The notes under the pieces: model-generated | The model's database searches: none | What the model was told of the DNA's origin: nothing | Seen by the model: the letters and a program-made list of their open reading frames with translations, nothing else | Position numbers and translations under genes: made by a program | NCBI GenBank assembly: GCA_949987735.1 | Contig: OX465295.1 | Coordinates: 36,528,127 to 36,592,126 of the forward strand | Direction: 5' to 3' | Source of the DNA: Leucophora obtusa | Taxonomy: Eukaryota > Arthropoda > Insecta > Diptera > Anthomyiidae | Length of the DNA: 64,000 bases | In this document: positions 21,792 to 33,289 of the stretch, one piece after another | Position numbering within the stretch: the first letter of the stretch is position 1 | How the letters are laid out: every line of letters begins with the position of its first letter

Positions 21792-23071
21792 AACTATTTA
21801 TACCCTACACCACTATGTGGTCAGAGTATTATAAGTTTGTGCTGATGTTAGTAACACCAAAAAATATTGGTCGTAGACCCACCTTATAGTATACCGATCG
21901 GTTCAGAATTTTTTTTTATTTCGATTTAACGATGTCCGTCTGTCCGTCCGTCCGTCTGTCTGTCCATGCAATCTTGTGCGCACTCTACAGGTCGCAAATA
22001 TTAAGATATTTTGATGAAATTTGGTACGCAGACCTATGTTGGCCCAAGGACGAACATCGGTCCATGTTTAGACCTAGTGCCCATATAAGGGTCCTACCAA
22101 AATTATATTGTTTATACGCTGTAGGTCGTAAATATTAAGGTATTTTGACGAAATTTGGTACACAGACCTATGTTAGCCCAATAACGTAGCCTATTGATTT
22201 TGGTGAATATCGGTCCATGTTTAGACCTAGTGCCCATATAAGGGTCCTACCAAAATTATACTGTTTATACGCTGCAGGTCGCAAATATTAAGATATTTTG
22301 ATGAAATTTGGTACACAGACCTATATTTGTCCAATAACGCAGCCTATTGATTTTGGTGAACATCGGTCCATGTTTAGACCTAGTTCCCATATAAGGGTCC
22401 TACCAAAATTATACTGTTTATACGCTGCAGGTCGCAAATATTAAGATCTTTTGATGAAATTTGGTACACAGACCTATGTTGGCCCAATAACGCAGCCTAT
22501 TGATTTTGGTGAACATCGGTCCATGTTTAGACCTAGTGCCCATATAAGGGTCCTACCAAAATTATATTGTTTATACGCTGCAGGTCGCAAATATTAAGAT
22601 ATTTTGATGAAATTTGGTACACAGACCTATAATGGCCCAATAACGCAGCCTATTGATTTTGGTGAACATCGGTCCATGTTTAGACCTAGTGCCCATATAA
22701 GGGTCCTACCAAAATTATACTATTTATACGCTGCAGGTCGCAAATATTAAGATATTTTGATGAAATTTGGTACATAGACCTATGTTGGCCCAAGGACGAA
22801 GCCTATTGATTTTGGTGAACATCGGTCCATGTTTAGAACTAGTGCCCATATAAGGGTCCCCCCAAAATTGGCTTGGTTACAAACTGCAGGTCGCAAATAT
22901 TAAGATATTTTAATGAAATTTGGTGCGCTGACTCACATTATAGAAAATTTTGACACGAGCCCCATTTTAACCCATTCGAATTTCGGATCCAAACATTAGT
23001 TGGCTTTTACCCAGACTGGTGTAGGGTATTGTATAGTCGGCATGCCCGAATTTAACCTTTTTACTCGTTTT
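21792..23071 (-). mobile_element. mini-me-like element (copy 2), near complete
   Basis: From left: terminal block TATACCCTACACCACTATGT with hairpin CCACTATGTGG; the conserved ATTGGTCGTAGACCCACC block; GTCCGTCTGTCC-type tetranucleotide tract at 21928-21964; six to seven copies of an exact 153-bp unit (CATATAAGGGTCC recurs at 22082, 22235, 22388, 22541, 22694 and 22847); and the end AACCTTTTTACTCGTTTTT. The 68-codon frame at 21932-22138 is a repeat artefact. Confidence 0.8.
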
Positions 23072-23202
23072 TATCTACTAATAAGTATGCTGCAAATTTT
23101 TTTTCGGCTTTTATCAAGGTAATTCGTATTAAAAGTTAACTTAAATGTAACCAAAATTTTGTAAATTTAACAGTTTTATTTTTCATTCTTATCATACTAG
23201 TA

Positions 23203-24077
23203 AAGGGTTCTTCAATAAGAGCGCTACAAAAGTTTTTTTAAATAAAACAAAAACGGTTTTGGATATCAATGAAATTCTTTATTCCTGTGAAAGTACGTTC
23301 GATGCCAGTATGTATGGAAATCGATCTCTTTTGCATGACCACCACGCTGAACCCAAATTTCGACGGTTTTCAAGCATAAATCGGCTGATATTCGTACGAA
23401 GTTCATCAATCGTCGCTGGCTTGTTGGCATAGACCATAGATTTGAAGTAGCCCCACAGGAAATAGTCCAACGGCGTCAAATCGCACGACCGGGCGGCCAA
23501 TCGACTGGACCATTTCGTGAGATAACACGTTCTCCAAACTTGGTTTGCAATAAATTGATTGTGACATTCGCTGTGTGGCTTGTGGCGCCGTCCTGTTGGA
23601 ACCACATGTCCTCCAAGTCCATAGCATCCAATTGGGGCCAAAAATATTCGGTTATCATTGAACGGTAGTGATTCCCATTCACAGTAACGTGCCGGTCTTG
23701 ATCATCATGGAAGAAGTACGGCCCAATGACGCCGCCGGCCCATAAACCGCACCAAACCGTAATTTTTTCGGGATGCAATGATGACTCGTGGAGTACGTGT
23801 GGATTGCTGTCTGACCAATAACGCATATTTTATTTATTGACGAAGCCATTCATTATGACGACCATAAATTGGACGTAGCGCTCTTAACGTTGAGGCCACT
23901 GACTCCGAATTTCGGTAGTAAATTTTAATAATTTCGACTCGTTGTTGGCTCGTATATCTTTCCATCATGAAATGGCAAACCTTACTGAAGAAAAATGTCA
24001 AAAGACCGGCAAGAAATATGGCGTCGTTTGCTGTCCCTATCTTTCTACTTTTGTAGCGTCCCTGTTGAAGAACCCTT
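23203..24077 (-). mobile_element. Internally deleted mariner element, rosa-like (DD41D)
   Basis: It is 875 bases long, with 30-bp TIRs matching at 26 of 30 positions (AAGGGTTCTTCAA, four scattered mismatches, then CGCTACAAAAG) and TA on both sides (23201-23202 and 24078-24079). The interior is a minus-strand transposase with a large central deletion. The host is a family-1 element whose empty site is known from other copies. Confidence 0.85.
23279..23965 (-). pseudogene. rosa-like mariner transposase, deleted and frameshifted
   Basis: Translation starts at ATG 23965-23963 (MERYTSQQRVEIIKIYYRNS), the N-terminal helix-turn-helix of Tc1/mariner transposases. After about 40 residues it jumps, with a stop, to the core RYWSDSNPHVLHES, so the second DNA-binding half and the first catalytic Asp (usually just before the RYWSD block) are gone. 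The core then runs KITVWCGLWAGG, FQQDGATSHTA (second Asp) and DLTPLDYFLWG (third Asp). A one-base deletion in a C run near 23490 separates the last two. Correcting for it, 41 residues lie between the two Asp residues, the DD41D spacing of the rosa group. Not functional. The family assignment rests on motif spacing and recall. Confidence 0.8.
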
Positions 24078-24344
24078 TATTTAGCAAAAAACAATCTGCT
24101 AATATCAGCTGTTTTTTTGCAAGGTCCTTTTTAATTACATAATTTTTAGTAGCTTTTTCTGCTATTTTTACAGCTTTATTTCTGAGTGTATTATTTTTAT
24201 AAAAAAACACTTTAAAAAAAACAACTTTATATATTTTCCAGTGTTATATATTTCGTATTCGTATTCGCCGCTTTATATATTTTTGTTAATAAAAATTAAA
24301 GAAATGAAGATAAAAACAATTTACTGAACAAGGCTGCTAAAAGT

Positions 24345-24660
24345 CAGCTATCAGTTATAACAAGCGATAGCACAACGGGTAGAGCATCTGCTTGAAATGC
24401 CAACGAGTGTGGGTTCAAACCCCACACGATGCATGACGATTTTTTTTTTTAATTAAATTAAAATAAAAACAAGTGAAAAAGAACTTCCTTTTCATTGGTT
24501 CAAATATACATAATTTGTTTCAAAAAAGAACAACTTCCCTCCTATGACAAGTCAATGTTAAATTCATCAGTGAAAACCACAAATCTTCACCACTCCCTAT
24601 TCAACTGTTGTTATGTTTTTACTACTTCTTTTTCCTCACTTTTTTTCCTGTGTAGTTAAG
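24345..24660 (+). repeat. tRNA-headed SINE-like repeat
   Basis: A tRNA-like head lies at 24362-24434: A-box-like TAGCACAACGGGTAGAGC and a perfect T-arm TGTGGGTTCAAACCCCACA. Downstream is an A/T tract and a body with ACTACTTCTTTTTCCTCAC like other repeats here. The acceptor stem does not pair and there is no proper discriminator, so I do not call it a tRNA gene. Confidence 0.55.
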
Positions 24661-24745
24661 ATTTACACTTCTTCTACAAATGAATGTTGTATTCACTTAA
24701 AATAACAAAACTGAAGTACTACTTAGACCTGCAAAACTTACCTTA

Positions 24746-25052
24746 AAATAAACTGTGAATTAGTTGCTTAAATTATTATTTTTATTCATACGAACTAGAG
24801 TTTAAAATCGTTTTGTTAGATTTAATGTTGGGCGCCATTTAATTCCTCAAATAAAGGAAATGACAAATTTCCAGTAAAAGTTTAAACTTCAAATATAATT
24901 TGTGTAGTGTACTCGCAAGTATAATGAAATTGTGAATTAGTTGCTAAATTATTATTTTTATTCATACGACCCAGAGTTTAAAATCGTTTTGTTAGATTTA
25001 ATGTTGGGCGCCATTTAATAACTCAAATAAAGGAAGTGACAAATTTCTGGTA
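24746..25052. repeat. Direct duplication containing TTGGGCGCCATTTAAT
   Basis: Two copies of a roughly 135-base sequence (24746-24890 and 24917-25052) share GAATTAGTTGCTTAAATTAT and GTTGGGCGCCATTTAAT. A third, shorter match is at 16867-16920. On the minus strand TGGCGCCCAACATTAAATC looks like an LTR-retrotransposon primer-binding site, but no LTR or gag-like frame can be shown. Confidence 0.45.
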
Positions 25053-25694
25053 AAAGCTATGCAGAAAACGAAGATGGTAAGGCACATCTTATCCATGAAA
25101 TTAAGAAACTGGCATGTTTTTGAAAGAAGTCATAACTAAATCAAAGATAATTTGAAACATGGTTTACAAGAGGCCAGATACCAAAAGTAAGTTAAGTTAT
25201 TCTAATTCCGAAATAGAATAACATAAATTGTCATAGAACAAATTTTGCGAAAAATAAGTACTATACCCTTATATCTTCTGTAAAAAGTATATAATATTCA
25301 ATACCATACCATAAATGGTCATATTACAAATTAGTAACGGTAACATCATAACAAATTATAATGACATAACAAAAATGTTGTATAAATGTACCGAAAAAAT
25401 GGTCAACTAAAACTAAAAGTAAATCCTAGCATAACTAAATTGTTAAAAGGTACATACAAAGATGTAGATGAACATATACTAAAAGTAATAATGATAAAAA
25501 TAAAATGATAATATATACTATAAAAACTAGACATTATGATAATAAAAATACGCCCTACCATGTGGAAGATACATATCGTATAAAGAAATTATGTAACTAC
25601 CAGGAAAAAAAAGCTTCATCTATTTAAGATGATTTAAGTATCATGATCATAATAATGTGGTATGGTCCATCTGACCAATACACCAGAATCATAA

Positions 25695-25745
25695 ACTTAA
25701 GGGGGAGCGTTAGAATACATTACACAGGTATATGGTAACATTGTT
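25695..25745 (+). repeat. Possible copia-type polypurine tract and LTR start
   Basis: AACTTAAGGGGGAG (25695-25708) is followed by CGTTAGAATACATTACAC. In many Ty1/copia elements a GGGGGAG tract immediately precedes an LTR beginning TGTTAGAATA. No matching second LTR or pol frame occurs in the window, so this would be a 3' remnant at best. Confidence 0.3.
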
Positions 25746-27618
25746 TTCAGTTGGTCGTATAAGGATTTCGTTCAATTTTAATTGGTTTACGTAGTTAAAC
25801 CATAATTTTTATGGTTACAAAATTTCATTTCATCCAGACAAAACGTGTTGTACTTTTTTTCTTCTTATTCTTCCAACATACATATGTGTTGAAAATATAA
25901 AAAATATTTTTACTTATTTTCTTTTGGTACGTACGAATTTGCACCCAATTAAGTGGTTATTGGCGCAAAATACATCAGCCTAAGAAATTGCCTTTTTGTG
26001 TAATAATTTTTGGTTTTTCTATGAGTACACGAGTATGTGAAACTAATTATAATGAAGATATTGTACATTGTGCATAAAAATCGACAAATTATGGAAATTT
26101 TGAGAATTTTTTTTTATTTTTAATATCACAAGATATCATGTATACAGGGTGCATGAACTGTTTTCGATTTTAAAGGGTATTTGAAATAAAAATTAATAAG
26201 TGGGGCAAACAGTGGCACAGTTTTTATATTAAAACATGTCTGAAATTAATGAAGTTTAGTTTTATTTGAAATTTTATTTAAAGTCCGTGAAAAAACAAAA
26301 ATGTTGATACTCATAGTGCATATGTCTCGGATTCAGGGTTGCCACTTATTTGAAATATTTAAGATATAGGTTAAAACAGTTTTTAGGAAAAGTCAGCCCA
26401 AACAACCTCTCGAATAAATTAAGTAAGCAGTATCGTATGTTAATTTGAATACAATTTACAAAGCAACTATGCAACTCGATAAACAATTTTTTGTTAATAA
26501 CAAAAATGTTTGGACATGGTCACTAACCCGCCTATTTACATACCGTTATATACAGCAAAGTAAGTCGTAAGTAGGTTAAACTTTTCCAACTAATACTGAC
26601 GACTTACCCTGTAAGTTTAGATACAATATATTTTTTCTATTAGTATTACTTACAAACGTTCGTACGTTAAGAGCACGCCCTGAATGAACGAATGAACGAA
26701 CAGAAAAAAAGCCAATTAACTTTTCTACTTAAGATGAATGTGTTTTATTGACGACGCGTCGTAATTGCAGGCATAAATTAATTTCACGACTTAATGTCGC
26801 AAAATTACATCGTTGACGTTGTTTTCATATGGTACCAAATTACAGTTTTATGTCCAACAAATAAGGGTGTGAAGTTTTTCTAAGGTAATGAGAATATTCC
26901 CCTCCTTGTTTTGTATTGTTTTACGGTTCAGATTGTATTATATTTACGTCCATATTTTGCAGTTAAGGTAATTTTTAGGCCTTGTCATTTAATTTTTTTG
27001 GTTTTTATTTTCATTTCAATTTGGTCTTCTTATAGATGTGACCTTTAGACCTACAAGTAGATGAAGCACAAGAAGTAGAAGGTGTATTAAGTGACACAAA
27101 ACAAGACAATCTTTAGCCAGTAGTCAGTTAGTTGGTAATTGTGTCACACCAAAAACCATTAATTCTTGTTAGTCTTGCAATATAAGACAGCGACCAAGGC
27201 AATATGGTCATAGAATATTTTGCTATATACAAAATTAAATGAGAAACAGAAAAAAAAGTTTCACAGGTTTCTTTAGATTTGTTTTCAAAAAAAATATGTT
27301 ACAAAAATATTACTAAGCCGGTTAGAGAGAATTTTTAATGCCCTTTTTTCATTGGCTTATTAAAAAACTACTTTACTAAGACAGCAACTACCATTCGAAT
27401 TTATTTTTAAAACGAAACGTTAAATTACCAAAACCGAATTATTCGATTCTTTATTTCGTTTAAATAATCAAAGATATTCTCCCAGCACGATTTTTCTTTC
27501 CATGCCCACTTAGAATAAGTTACAAACCGAATAACAAATGGAAAATACTGTCATTTGGTATATAGTTCAGAAATAAAAGACGTTTATATTAATTTACTAC
27601 CTTAAAAAATATATTTGT
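25746..27618. other. Unassigned AT-rich DNA
   Basis: No gene, element ends or repeats shared with the rest of the window were recognised. This is a candidate for ancestral intergenic sequence. No coding frame of note on either strand. Confidence 0.4.
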
Positions 27619-27915
27619 ACACTCAAAAAAAAATCCATTTCTCTGAAGTTGAGAACCATGGTCTGCTGGATTTGGGAAAGCTAATTTTCAACAAAAAACA
27701 AACAAAAAATCTGACTAAACTACTGAATACATAAACAATTTTAGTTTAGCTAAATAGTTTGCTAAATTAATAGAATTTTAAGCTAAATTTAATTTAAAAA
27801 ATTTTAGTTTTTTTTTTAATTTTTATTTAAAAAATAAAAATTGTTTTTCGACATTTTTAATTGATTAATTAGAAATTTATTAATTTAGTTCGAGGCCAAT
27901 TTCCTTATAATGAAT

Positions 27916-29081
27916 TAGGGATGCCAAACGGGAAATCCCGAATCCCGAAATCCCGGGATTTTCGGGATTGGCAAAATCCCGAATCCCGGGATTTTTGAGA
28001 ATCCCGGGATTTTTTTTTTATTTTTTATTTTCTTATTTTTAATATTAATATAAACCCAAATAAACAAAGTGAGCAATTTTAGATTACCTACGTTTTTTCT
28101 TGAATTTTCTCAAGAAATTGATTCCAAGATATTGGTAAAATTATAAATTAAGTAGATTATTCGAGTAAACTATGCAAAGACTTTGCAGAAAAATTTGAAA
28201 TTTTGGTAAACAATATTAAGTTTTTGAGTAATACATGCGAAAAATCAAGTTTGTTTGTTATTTTACCGATTTATTCTTCCAAGCAAAATTAGATTTCTGA
28301 AACTGGGACTGTAAGTTTTGGCTGGGACTGTAAGTTTGAATTCTTTCATGAAAACATTTGATAACGATAACCAAATAACTTTGTTGCTGTAATTAGACGA
28401 TTTAGTGGGCAAGGTTATCGAAACGAATTTGTTTTAAAATCTGTTTACAAAATACTGGGCGCAAGTGTACTTAATGACAGGCCTTCATATATTATCCCAG
28501 CCAGAAAAATACAAACGGGAAAGCGATAGCAAGGTATTTTAACAGGCGGTACAAGTACTGACAAAAATTGCTTTCCCATTTCCAATATGATAACGACAAT
28601 AGACAAAAGGACCGGCAGTTCAAAAAGCGCCGGAAAAGTAATGGAGAAACAAAATTTTTAACTTTGGCAAAACGCTGGCAAAACCAATAAATAGGTGGTT
28701 TGGAATTATATTTTCCAAAATAAAATTTCAAAAAAGTTCATATGTATCTTTTTTTGACCTGCCGTGATGTTTTGTAAAATAAATACTGGCAAAACGATTT
28801 TTGCAAACGCTGGCAAAGCGTCCCAAATGAGTGTTATTTGTTTTTAACATCGCGGTTACCCAGTGGTATGCAAGTACTGGAATTTTTGTACCACTGTCAA
28901 TTTCTGACTGAGATGTTTCAATATTCATAAAATGTACCACATTATTAATTAACAACTATTAAATAATTATAAAACGCTTTATTCTATAAAAAAATTAGTT
29001 ACATAACATAAAAATTTTTACAAAAAAAAGGAAAATTTAAATCCCGGGATTTTCAAATATCAATCCCGATTGGCATCCCTA
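27916..29081. mobile_element. hAT-type element with TAATGAAT target duplication
   Basis: The ends are TAGGGATGCCAAACGGG and, in reverse complement, TAGGGATGCCAATCGGG, flanked by TAATGAAT at 27908-27915 and 29082-29089. Subterminal sequence is an inverted array of AATCCCGGGATT palindromes. Two minus-strand frames (28492-28731 and 28728-28955) show no hAT dimerisation or catalytic motif, so I treat the element as non-autonomous. Confidence 0.85.
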
Positions 29082-29112
29082 TAATGAATTAACATAATAA
29101 GTACTTTTTCAA

Positions 29113-29700
29113 AAACTGCTATTTTTCTTCATCAGGATACTCTCCTGCCAAATACTTCACAGTATTCTGGTCCCACCAAATACAGAGCGTTTATTTGGCT
29201 GATTGGCCGGGCTTCACATACGATTTCTTCGGCGTCGGGTTGTCGTAATGGATCCACTTTTTATCACCAGTAATGATTCGATTCAAAAATTTCTTCTTGT
29301 TATGGCGTTCAAGCAGCATTTAAGACATGAGAAATCGTCTGTCAACGTCTCTCGGCTTCAACTCGTGTGGTATCTAATCTCCTTAGTTGTATGAATCCCA
29401 CATTTTAAAATTGCTGCTTGAGTGACTCCCAATGATTTATAAGTTCTTCTTGAGTTTGATAACAATCTTCATTATCTTCGAACTTTTCTAGTTGACCTGG
29501 ACGGTCTTTGTCTTCCGTGTCAAAATCTTCATTTCTGAACCGCACAAACCATCTCTCGCACGTTGACATCGATGGAACATATTCAGGATAAGCTTCTGTG
29601 AGTAATCGATGTGCTTCAGTTGCAACAATTTTTATCAAATTGGAGAAGTAAAGTAAAACTTCCCGCAAATGATGTTTTGTTGGCACAAAATTCGACATTT
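29113..29700 (-). pseudogene. mariner transposase relic, mauritiana-like
   Basis: The minus strand starts at ATG 29698 with MSNFVPTKHHLREVLLYF, then STCERWFVRFRNEDFDTEDK and CYQTQEELINHWESLKQQF, the N-terminal DNA-binding half of mauritiana-group (Mos1-like) mariners. After a gap and frame changes comes FLNRIITGDKKWIHYDNP near 29250-29300, containing the first catalytic Asp, with the usual GDE read as GDK. The sequence then ends near KSYVKPGQSAK and a stop, and LCIWWDQNTVKYL. The C-terminal catalytic residues are absent. It lies just right of the hAT element. Confidence 0.8.
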
Positions 29701-29857
29701 TCCAAGCAAAAAAAATTGGTTGCTTAAACTATTTCGTTCAATGACTAAGTGAGAATAAATGACAGATGTTTACATTACAAAATGCCATATAAATTATTAA
29801 AGACACAAACCATGTGTAAAAAATATGCCATCTGTTGTGAATCCCGAATGTTTAAGT

Positions 29858-30191
29858 CAGAGTAGGAAAATAAACTCTAACGAACCGCACTTTAAGGGTT
29901 GCGTACCGCACATCGCGAACACAGTACACAAGCATATTGGTTACGTAGAAAACACATACGCTATTCTCTCCAATTAGTATTTATATACACAACCCGAATT
30001 CGGTACGCTACGGGTGTGAATATGTGTTGAAAGTACATTACATAATTGTAGCGTTTGCGTTAATCAGACAATCGTAGTGTACCGCATTTGGTTTGTCTAC
30101 AAACACACAACCACTAAAACGATAGATACGGTATGTGTTCCTTAGCCGTACACTACCCTACATGTTGTGTACAGTTTATTTTCCTACTCTG
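29858..30191. mobile_element. Short hAT-type MITE
   Basis: The ends CAGAGTAGGAAAATAAACT are inverted and near identical. Flanks are GTTTAAGT (29850-29857) and ATTTAAGT (30192-30199), an 8-bp duplication with one difference. The interior is rich in GTACGG/CCGTAC and GTGTAC words in both orientations. Non-coding. Confidence 0.75.
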
Positions 30192-30232
30192 ATTTAAGTT
30201 ATACACCCAATATATATTAAATTAACTCAATA

Positions 30233-30400
30233 ACTGTGGTGTGATGGTTAGCACGTTGGACTGTTACACATAAGATTGCGGGTTCGATTCCCACCGCCGG
30301 TAACATCAACTTAGAAAGATAATATGTAGACTCCACCTTCGGTGTTCGCACATCACTTAACCTCGCCAAAAAAAATTACATGACAGGGCTATGACAAATC
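30233..30400 (+). repeat. tRNA-derived SINE, type B, 3' truncated
   Basis: Head at 30236-30302: A box TGATGGTTAGCACGTTGGA and B box GGTTCGATTCC inside GCGGGTTCGATTCCCACC. The following body CTCCACCTTCGGTGTTCGCA matches the reverse complement of the copies at 38035 and 55480. Confidence 0.7.
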
Positions 30401-30405
30401 AACAG

Positions 30406-31440
30406 ACAAATTTTGATTACTAAATTTAAATTTATTTCAAATAGAGATAAAATTTATTATGATAAACTGGAATTAGAAAATAAAAAATTAGTTCAATTCA
30501 CATTCATTGCTTAATAACTTTTTTTTATGAGTGTACGAGTATTTTGTTTGTATATTAATTAAAACTTCGCAATTAATGTAACGTTACGAACGAAGGTGTT
30601 ATAAATTAAGATAAATGTTTTAATTAGTTATTTAAGTAGACGTTTTTTTTCGTAAATTTTACTTAGATGACATTTAAGCCAAAATCAGTTAAAAGGGAGC
30701 ACACAAACACATATTTTAAATTATTTTATTTATTTAATATAAATTCTATTAAACACTGTGCCCAACTAACACTTACAACAAGACAACATAGAAATCCCTA
30801 AATTATCGTTAAAGCGGAAACCATAAAATTTGTTGTACCACCACACTACAAAATATCAAGCAGCACCCCTTTTTTTCCTTCGGTTTCTGCAACATCTCTT
30901 TGGTATTTATGGAATTCTAAGTTTTGTTGTTATATGTTTTTAATAACATCCTGTATTTTGTTAAAAGTAAGTAAAAGTGAAAACCGTTAAGTTTTTGTCA
31001 CACAACAAAAGAATGTTTGTTACGAAAACCAAAAACTTTTTGGCATTTTCGTATAATTTTCTTTTTTGCTATTTGTAACGGTTAACGCCTAAATATAATG
31101 GGATTTTGGGGAATTGTTATGGCTGATGATATGTGGGCAATAAAATAATTTAAAGTAAATTTAATACTTGTTTTAAATTTAAGTTGGGCAATGAAATTAA
31201 ACTTAAATTATTTGAAATTTATTGTTAAATTTTAAAATAGATTATTAGAGTGGACTATGGGCCAGAATTATTGTTTTTTGTTCAAAAGATCAAAAGAGTA
31301 CAAAATATATTGAGCTAACAGGAGACTATGTTAAGAACAATTTTTTTTAAACAGCTAACTCTCATTTAATCAGTCACGGATTTATTTCTCCAGCCTCGTA
31401 ATTCACGAATCGAAAACATTCGATTCGACAACATTTGCGA
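30406..31440. other. Unassigned AT-rich DNA
   Basis: No gene or defined repeat is seen on either strand. Confidence 0.4.
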
Positions 31441-31833
31441 AAAAGGAGACACGGCGGAGATTGGAAGATAAACAAAAATCTAAAAATATAATGTTTTTAT
31501 GTGTCTGCCTTTGGTCACTTCTGAGAAAAAAAAAAACAATAACAGAAAGCTGAATGGGAAAGAAAACTATGAATTAGCTACTTTGCAATCAAGGCCTTAC
31601 TTGGGTGAGCTTTTTATAGTTACGTTTGTAATGTAGGAATATGCACAGGTTCGATTCCTACAGCCGGCGGGTTGTTAATAAAAATAAAAATATAAACAAT
31701 AATACAATTTAATGGAAAATCACTGATGAAGCCTGTCCATAGAAAAAGCCAGAAACTAGATCTAGTCTGATTTTTAAATTAATGTGTAACTTTTAGAAAA
31801 AAGGTTTATTCTTCTTCTTAACCTCAAACCTAC
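31441..31833 (+). repeat. tRNA-derived SINE, type A (reference copy)
   Basis: Runs from GGAGATTGGAAGATAAAC through the head (A-box-like CTTGGGTGAGC, B box GGTTCGATTCC at 31648-31658, then CTACAGCCGGCGGG) to the 3' body TTCTTAACCTCAAACCTACT. This copy lacks the small TIR insertion seen at 18977 and the large one seen at 41084, so it serves as the empty-site reference for both. Confidence 0.75.
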
Positions 31834-31837
31834 TGGA

Positions 31838-33289
31838 TTGAAATTGATAAAATGCATATTGATTACAATATTAATTTCAGCTGTTTATATGACGTTAAAA
31901 CAACACTGTAGGGAAACAATTCTCATTGATTCCTCTTTAGAAATGGAGTTATTACACTGTGAATTATTACACGGTATGGTCTTGGGGGTGGATTATTCTT
32001 ATACCGAACGATTGTATTAGGTTAGTATAGTAAAACCCCCAAAGCGTTTAGTCCTGTGTGGGAACAGTAAAATTTTGTGGCTGTTTAAAGTTTGCAGTTT
32101 TTTCGCCAACACTGTATTGAGTGAGAGTCAAAAAGTAGTGTAATAGTTCTTTTGAACTATATTCTAAGTTCGGAAGTCCCCAACAGAATTGTAGCAAGTT
32201 ACGGGGCTTTTTTGACCCCTCTAAAATAGGGGATAAAAAACTCCCTTTAATTGAAGAGTAAGAGGATTAAAATGTTCCGGAAAAATAATTATCATGAAAT
32301 TTTGCTATAAGCCTCTGAAGACATCAAAGTTTAAAATTTAACTTTAATACCAGAAATAAGTTAAAACTTAAGGGTTAATCTCGTACTTATTCAGAATTTT
32401 CGCTCAAATGTCCAACGAATCTGGATTTTAGGAGGAAACGATGTGAATCTTCCATTTTAGGTATAGGATGTGTTCAGCGAACTTATGTAAAACACTATGA
32501 GGAAAATTTTTGTGAAACATTTTAACCCTCTAACTCTTTAACTTACGGGTCTTTTTTGTCCCTTTTTAACTTTAACTTCATTGAAAAAGCATATAAAAGG
32601 TGAATAATGCGTAACAAATTTACAACGAACAAATCAATTCACGACACGCAGTTTAATCACATCTCAAAACAAGAAAGAACAATTTGAATGAACTAGTTCA
32701 CTGACTCGAATTTATGACAACTATCGAGTAAGCAATGAACTTTTTGAGTTTGAACAAACAGCTATAATTGAAAAAAAACTTGAAAATTTCTCATATCAAC
32801 AAAATATTTAATTGATTCACCCATCCAGCAAATTCGGAGCGCTCATATATAAGATTCTTAAATAGCTCATAGAAATGATTATTGTTTTTTTGAAAACACT
32901 CTTTTTTTGACAGAAAATATGAACCCTTAAAAAATAATCCAAAAAGTTGTCTCTACAATCTAAAAAGCTGTCTCAAAATGAGGGTTCATTTTTCAAACTC
33001 AAAAAAGATTCCAAAATTATTTAAATTTATGAGGAAAATTTCGATTTTATACGTTCTTTTTTCTGAGTCATTTCTGATTATACAGGGGGCTCTTTTGGAC
33101 GGACCACTTTCATAGGAAAAAGTGAAAAAATGTTTATGTTTTTGGAGCTCATTTCTGAGTCATTAATGATCATCTTTGTTTGCTGGGCAATTAAAAATGT
33201 TTTTGAAATGGAAATTGAATTGTAAAAATAATTTTTGTTACATAAAATTTCGTGATATTTTTATCTGTGCAATTTATCATTTTCCATTA
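31838..33289. other. Unassigned AT-rich DNA
   Basis: No credible gene. The 60-codon frame at 31838-32020 has no motif. TTTGCTGGGC at 33178-33187 resembles the right end of CCCAGC-ended repeats, but a left end was not found. Confidence 0.4.

Larger units (their letters stand above)
23083..24192. mobile_element. Family-1 TIR element split by a rosa-like mariner
   Basis: Family-1 sequence at 23083-23200 and 24080-24192 joins cleanly when 23203-24077 plus one TA is removed, restoring CATACTAGTATTTAGCAAAA as at 711-730. The right end reads TTTATTTCTGAGTGTA. Confidence 0.7.

Noticed and set aside
21932..22138. Frame MSVCPSVRLSVHAILCALYR and similar ones in every mini-me copy
   Set aside because: It arises from the GTCCGTCTGTCC tetranucleotide tract and the 153-bp repeat, whose length is divisible by three. 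No family signal beyond that.
21792..23071. CRISPR-like array, because of regularly spaced repeats
   Set aside because: The 153-base units are contiguous with no unique spacers, and the DNA is clearly of insect type.
24362..24434. Possible tRNA gene
   Set aside because: The T-arm is perfect, but the acceptor stem does not pair, the anticodon arm is irregular and a SINE-like body follows. It is a tRNA-derived repeat head. The same reasoning applies at 10890, 13037, 13900, 30240, 31600, 43630, 57790 and 58140.
28492..28955. Two adjoining minus-strand frames as a possible hAT transposase relic
   Set aside because: They contain none of the hAT landmarks I know (no C-terminal dimerisation motif, no catalytic pattern).
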